Assembly (NCBI GenBank): GCA_035626815.1
Contig: DASPMY010000027.1
Coordinates: forward strand, 59,512-123,511
Direction: 5' to 3'
DNA length: 64,000 nt
DNA from: Croceibacterium_A sp035626815
GTDB taxonomy: Bacteria; Pseudomonadota; Alphaproteobacteria; Sphingomonadales; Sphingomonadaceae
A program made the translations under genes and the position numbers. Positions 61,351 through 64,000 of the stretch are shown one piece after another. The notes beneath the pieces were generated by a model. That model searched no databases and had not been told where the DNA came from. It saw only the letters and a program-made list of their open reading frames with translations. The first letter of the stretch is position 1, and each line of letters begins with the position of its first letter.

Positions 61351-61531
61351 CGAAAAACCGTATCCTACCGCGGCAAGAAGGGGGTGCCCGGACAGGCAGC
61401 CGGACGGCGACTGCGGGCATGGCGATGCCTTAACCGGAGTTACCGGCAAAGGCTAAAAATTTGTGTTCATAGCGGCGCGGTTTTGCACCGGTCGGCTCGA
61501 AAAGCCGCCGCTTGGGCGTTACCACTCGGCG

Positions 61532-63328
61532 ATGCCCGCAATTCGCCGCCTGCCGGAGACGCTCGTCAACCGTATCGCCGCGGGCGAAGTGGTCGAACGG
61601 CCGGCCTCGGCGCTCAAGGAGCTGGTCGAGAACGCCATCGATGCCGGCGCGATGCGGATCGCGGTGAGCATCGCCGAGGGCGGGCTCGCGCGGATCGAGG
61701 TGGCCGACGACGGCTGCGGGATGACGCCCGACGAGATGGCGCTGGCGCTTGAGCGGCACGCGACCTCGAAGCTGCCCGACGAGGCCATCGAGCAGGTCGC
61801 CACCCTGGGGTTCCGCGGCGAGGCGCTGCCGTCGATCGCCAGCGTCGCCCGGCTGACGCTCGACAGCCGGGCGCGCGGGGCCGCGCAAGGCTGGCGCCGG
61901 CGGGTCGATCACGGCGCGCTCGTGGAGGAAGGCCCGGCCGCGCTGCCGCCGGGCACACGGGTGCGGGTCGAGAACCTGTTCGCCAAAGTCCCGGCGCGGC
62001 GCAAGTTCCTGCGCGCCGAGCGCAGCGAGTACGCCGCGTGCCTCGACGTCGTCCGCCGCCTGGCGATGGCGCGGCCGGACATCGGCTTCACCTTCGAGCA
62101 CGGACCGCGGCGGATCCTCGGGCTGCAACCCGGAGACGCGCTCGCCGCCCGCGTCGCCCAGGTGATCGACCGCTCGCTGGCCGATAACGGCGTCGCGGTC
62201 GACCTCCAGCGCGAAGCCCTGCGGCTGACCGGGATTGCCGGGCTGCCGACGTTCAACCGCGGCGTCGCCGACCTCCAGTACCTGTTCGTCAACGGGCGGC
62301 CGGTGAAGGACCGGCTGCTGACCGGCGCGGTGCGCGGGGCTTACGCCGGGATGCTCGCGCGCGACCGCCACGCGGTGCTCGCGCTGTTCCTCGAGCTGCC
62401 GCCCGAAGAAGTCGACGTCAACGTTCATCCGGCCAAGACCGAGGTCCGCTTCCGCGACGCCGCGGCGGTCCGCGGGTTCGTCGTCTCGGGCTTGCGCCAG
62501 GCGCTGGCGAGCGGCGACAAGCGCAGCGCCCAGGCCCCCGATGCCGCGGCGATGGCGCGCTGGCAAGTCGAGCCGCCCCGCGCCGGGCCGGAAGCGGCGC
62601 TGCGCTCGATCTTCGCCGGCCGCGACTGGTCTGCGTCCTCGGCCGTGCGGGCGCCGGCGCCGGCCTGGCGCGGGGCGGACTCGGAGGTCCTCGACCTGCC
62701 GCAGGCCCGGGCCGAAATCGCCGAGCCGGCCGCGGCCGAGGCCGAATACCCGCTCGGCGTGGCGCGCGGGCAGGTGGCGCAGACCTACATCGTCGCCGAG
62801 GCGGCCGACGGGCTGGTGCTCGTCGACCAGCACGCCGCGCACGAGCGCCTCGTGCTCGAGCGCCTCCACACCGCCCGCCAGGCGGGGGCGAGCGGGGCCA
62901 GCCAGGCGCTGCTGCTGCCCGAGGTGGTCGAGCTCGACGAGCCGGCGTGCGACCGGCTCGAGGAGCAGGCCGAGCAATTTGCCGAGTATGGGCTCATGCT
63001 CGAGCGCTTCGGCCCCGGCGCGATGCTGGTGCGCGCGTTGCCGGCGATCCTCGCCGAGGCCGAGCCGGCGGCGCTGCTGCGCGACCTCGCCGACGATCTG
63101 GCGCAGCACGGCGAAAGCTTGCTATTGCCCGAGCGGATCGAGCATGTGCTGGCGACGATGGCCTGCCATGGTTCGGTCCGGGCCGGCCGCACGCTCTCGG
63201 TCGCGGAGATGAACGCGCTGCTCCGCGAGATGGAGCGCACGCCTCGCTCCGGCCAGTGCAACCACGGCCGGCCGACGTGGATCAAGCTGTCGATGGCCGA
63301 TGTCGAGAAGCTGTTCGGGAGGCATTGA
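61532..63328 (+). CDS. mutL: DNA mismatch repair protein MutL
   Basis: A 598-residue GHKL ATPase that links MutS to strand removal. N-terminal motifs: KELVENAIDAGA, DDGCGM and TLGFRGEALPSI. The C-terminal domain carries the endonuclease metal-binding motif DQHAAHERLVLE near 431, plus CHGSVRAG and CNHGRPTW (about 575). It is thus the latent-endonuclease type found in MutH-lacking bacteria. ATG at 61532 chosen. Its TGA overlaps the next ATG. Confidence 0.97.
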   Translation: MPAIRRLPETLVNRIAAGEVVERPASALKELVENAIDAGAMRIAVSIAEGGLARIEVADDGCGMTPDEMALALERHATSKLPDEAIEQVATLGFRGEALPSIASVARLTLDSRARGAAQGWRRRVDHGALVEEGPAALPPGTRVRVENLFAKVPARRKFLRAERSEYAACLDVVRRLAMARPDIGFTFEHGPRRILGLQPGDALAARVAQVIDRSLADNGVAVDLQREALRLTGIAGLPTFNRGVADLQYLFVNGRPVKDRLLTGAVRGAYAGMLARDRHAVLALFLELPPEEVDVNVHPAKTEVRFRDAAAVRGFVVSGLRQALASGDKRSAQAPDAAAMARWQVEPPRAGPEAALRSIFAGRDWSASSAVRAPAPAWRGADSEVLDLPQARAEIAEPAAAEAEYPLGVARGQVAQTYIVAEAADGLVLVDQHAAHERLVLERLHTARQAGASGASQALLLPEVVELDEPACDRLEEQAEQFAEYGLMLERFGPGAMLVRALPAILAEAEPAALLRDLADDLAQHGESLLLPERIEHVLATMACHGSVRAGRTLSVAEMNALLREMERTPRSGQCNHGRPTWIKLSMADVEKLFGRH

Positions 63329-63831
63329 TGCGGCGATTGATGGCGCTGGGGGCCGCCGCCCTGTTGCTGGCCGGCTGCGGCGACGAGCCGACCCCCGAGG
63401 AGCAGGCGTTGGCCGACGAGCGCGACATCGCGCTGGTCGAGAAGGCCAACGACACCATGCCGCCGCTGATTCAGGTCACGCCCGAGCCGCTGTTGTTGCC
63501 CGACATCGAGCGCTACGACATCTACGGCGAGGCGTGCAACTACGCCCCGGGCACCAGCCTCGGCACGCGGGTGATCGCGCGCGAGGCCGACGCGTTCATG
63601 AAGATCTCCGGCGAGGTCGTGCGGTTCGCCGCCGATCCGGGCGCGCGCGCGCTGCCGATGCGCACGCGCTCGCTGTACAACGGCCGGGAATACTCGCTGC
63701 GGCTGCGGATCGACGCCGACGGCGAGCAGGCGGACGGCCCGCGGTCGAACTACGAGGGCTCGGTCACCCTGTTCGACGCGCACGGCCGGGTGGTCTACGA
63801 AGGGACCGGGCTGGCCCAGTGCGCCGGCTAA
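63328..63831 (+). CDS. lipoprotein of unknown function
   Basis: A 167-residue lipoprotein (lipobox LLAGC near residue 17) starting in a TGATG overlap with mutL. The mature part is acidic with hydrophobic strand-like stretches and two further Cys (GEACNYAPG and LAQCAG). No family recognised. Its TAA overlaps the stop of the convergent downstream gene. Confidence 0.75.
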   Translation: MRRLMALGAAALLLAGCGDEPTPEEQALADERDIALVEKANDTMPPLIQVTPEPLLLPDIERYDIYGEACNYAPGTSLGTRVIAREADAFMKISGEVVRFAADPGARALPMRTRSLYNGREYSLRLRIDADGEQADGPRSNYEGSVTLFDAHGRVVYEGTGLAQCAG

Positions 63832-64000
63832 TGGAGCGTCGGGCGTAAGTCCTGCCGGTCGAGATCGGCGACGATGACGTAGCGCGCCAGCAGCAGGCTG
63901 AACACGCCGAACAGCAGCAGCCCCACCGCCACCAGCGTATAGAGCGTGCCGTGGCCGGCCAGCGAGTCGACCGCCTCGCCGAGCGTCTTGACCCGGGCGG
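63828..64000 (-). CDS. C-terminus of a DUF1206-like membrane protein, truncated by window edge
   Basis: The last 57 codons of a minus-strand gene. They read as a short amphipathic stretch (KTLGEAVDSLAGHGTL) then a helix LYTLVAVGLLLFGVFSLLLA and a charged tail ending QDLRPTLH. The pattern of a Gly-rich helix after an AVxxLAG segment is like DUF1206 repeats. The start is outside the window. Confidence 0.55.
   Translation of the reverse strand, partial: ARVKTLGEAVDSLAGHGTLYTLVAVGLLLFGVFSLLLARYVIVADLDRQDLRPTLH

Overview
The window is 64 kb of dense, very GC-rich bacterial chromosome. The organism is most likely an alphaproteobacterium of the order Sphingomonadales. This is inferred from the protein repertoire: a roughly 510-residue archaeal/eukaryotic-type ProRS, PhaR, a small LpoA-like lipoprotein, DOMON-like and 'vgr-related' proteins, and a GcvA-free mre-mrd cluster next to mutL. 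It is also inferred from several intergenic palindrome families of a kind common in that order. No prophage, transposase, CRISPR array, plasmid replication gene or rRNA operon was seen. Almost all content is core or household chromosome, and no gene-free stretch exceeds 300 bases.

Layout. 1-9.2 kb: the end of hisI, an acyl-CoA dehydrogenase, a BBE-type FAD oxidoreductase, a dienelactone hydrolase, cspA with a strong terminator, an MFS-cysK operon, a PilZ protein and tyrS. 8.6-14.5 kb: a DOMON-like/NamZ-like pair, two SAM methyltransferases, and a small accessory patch (orphan HTH gene plus an unrecognised secreted protein) with signs of rearrangement. 14.5-20 kb: parE, then the conserved lpoA/rsmI/yraN cluster leading into gshB. 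20-26.8 kb: DedA, TM2, xerC-hemW, a secreted CAP protein, rdgB-rph, and hrcA-grpE. 26.9-33 kb: an indoleamine 2,3-dioxygenase-like gene, a PH-domain membrane protein, a peptidase-like 'vgr-related' protein, a copper chaperone, and dnaK-dnaJ behind a near-consensus heat-shock promoter. 33-43 kb: MBL hydrolase, LprI-like secreted protein, radA, cvpA, an IscU-like scaffold, an MHS transporter, alr, phaR, proS and DUF805. 43-55 kb: an M3 peptidase, rnr, a universal stress protein, the pdhC-lpdA end of the pyruvate dehydrogenase locus, DUF763 and a cyclopropane fatty acid synthase. 55.5-64 kb: tRNA-Lys, the cell-elongation operon mreB-mreC-mreD-mrdA-rodA, mutL, a lipoprotein, and the end of a DUF1206-like gene.

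Functional themes are protein folding (hrcA, grpE, dnaK, dnaJ), cell wall growth (lpoA, mre/mrd, alr, NamZ-like), sulfur and redox metabolism (cysK, gshB, IscU-like), nucleic acid maintenance (parE, xerC, radA, mutL, rph, rnr, rdgB) and pyruvate oxidation. Many genes are translationally coupled through ATGA, GTGA or TGATG overlaps.

The most unusual layer is repetitive DNA. At least five families of imperfect palindromes sit between genes. Two copies have entered coding sequences in frame (RNase R and the PdhC linker). One pair brackets a DUF559 endonuclease-like gene so tightly that the gene starts and ends at the repeats. That unit, lying inside the pdhC-lpdA interval, is the best candidate here for a little-described mobile or domesticated system.
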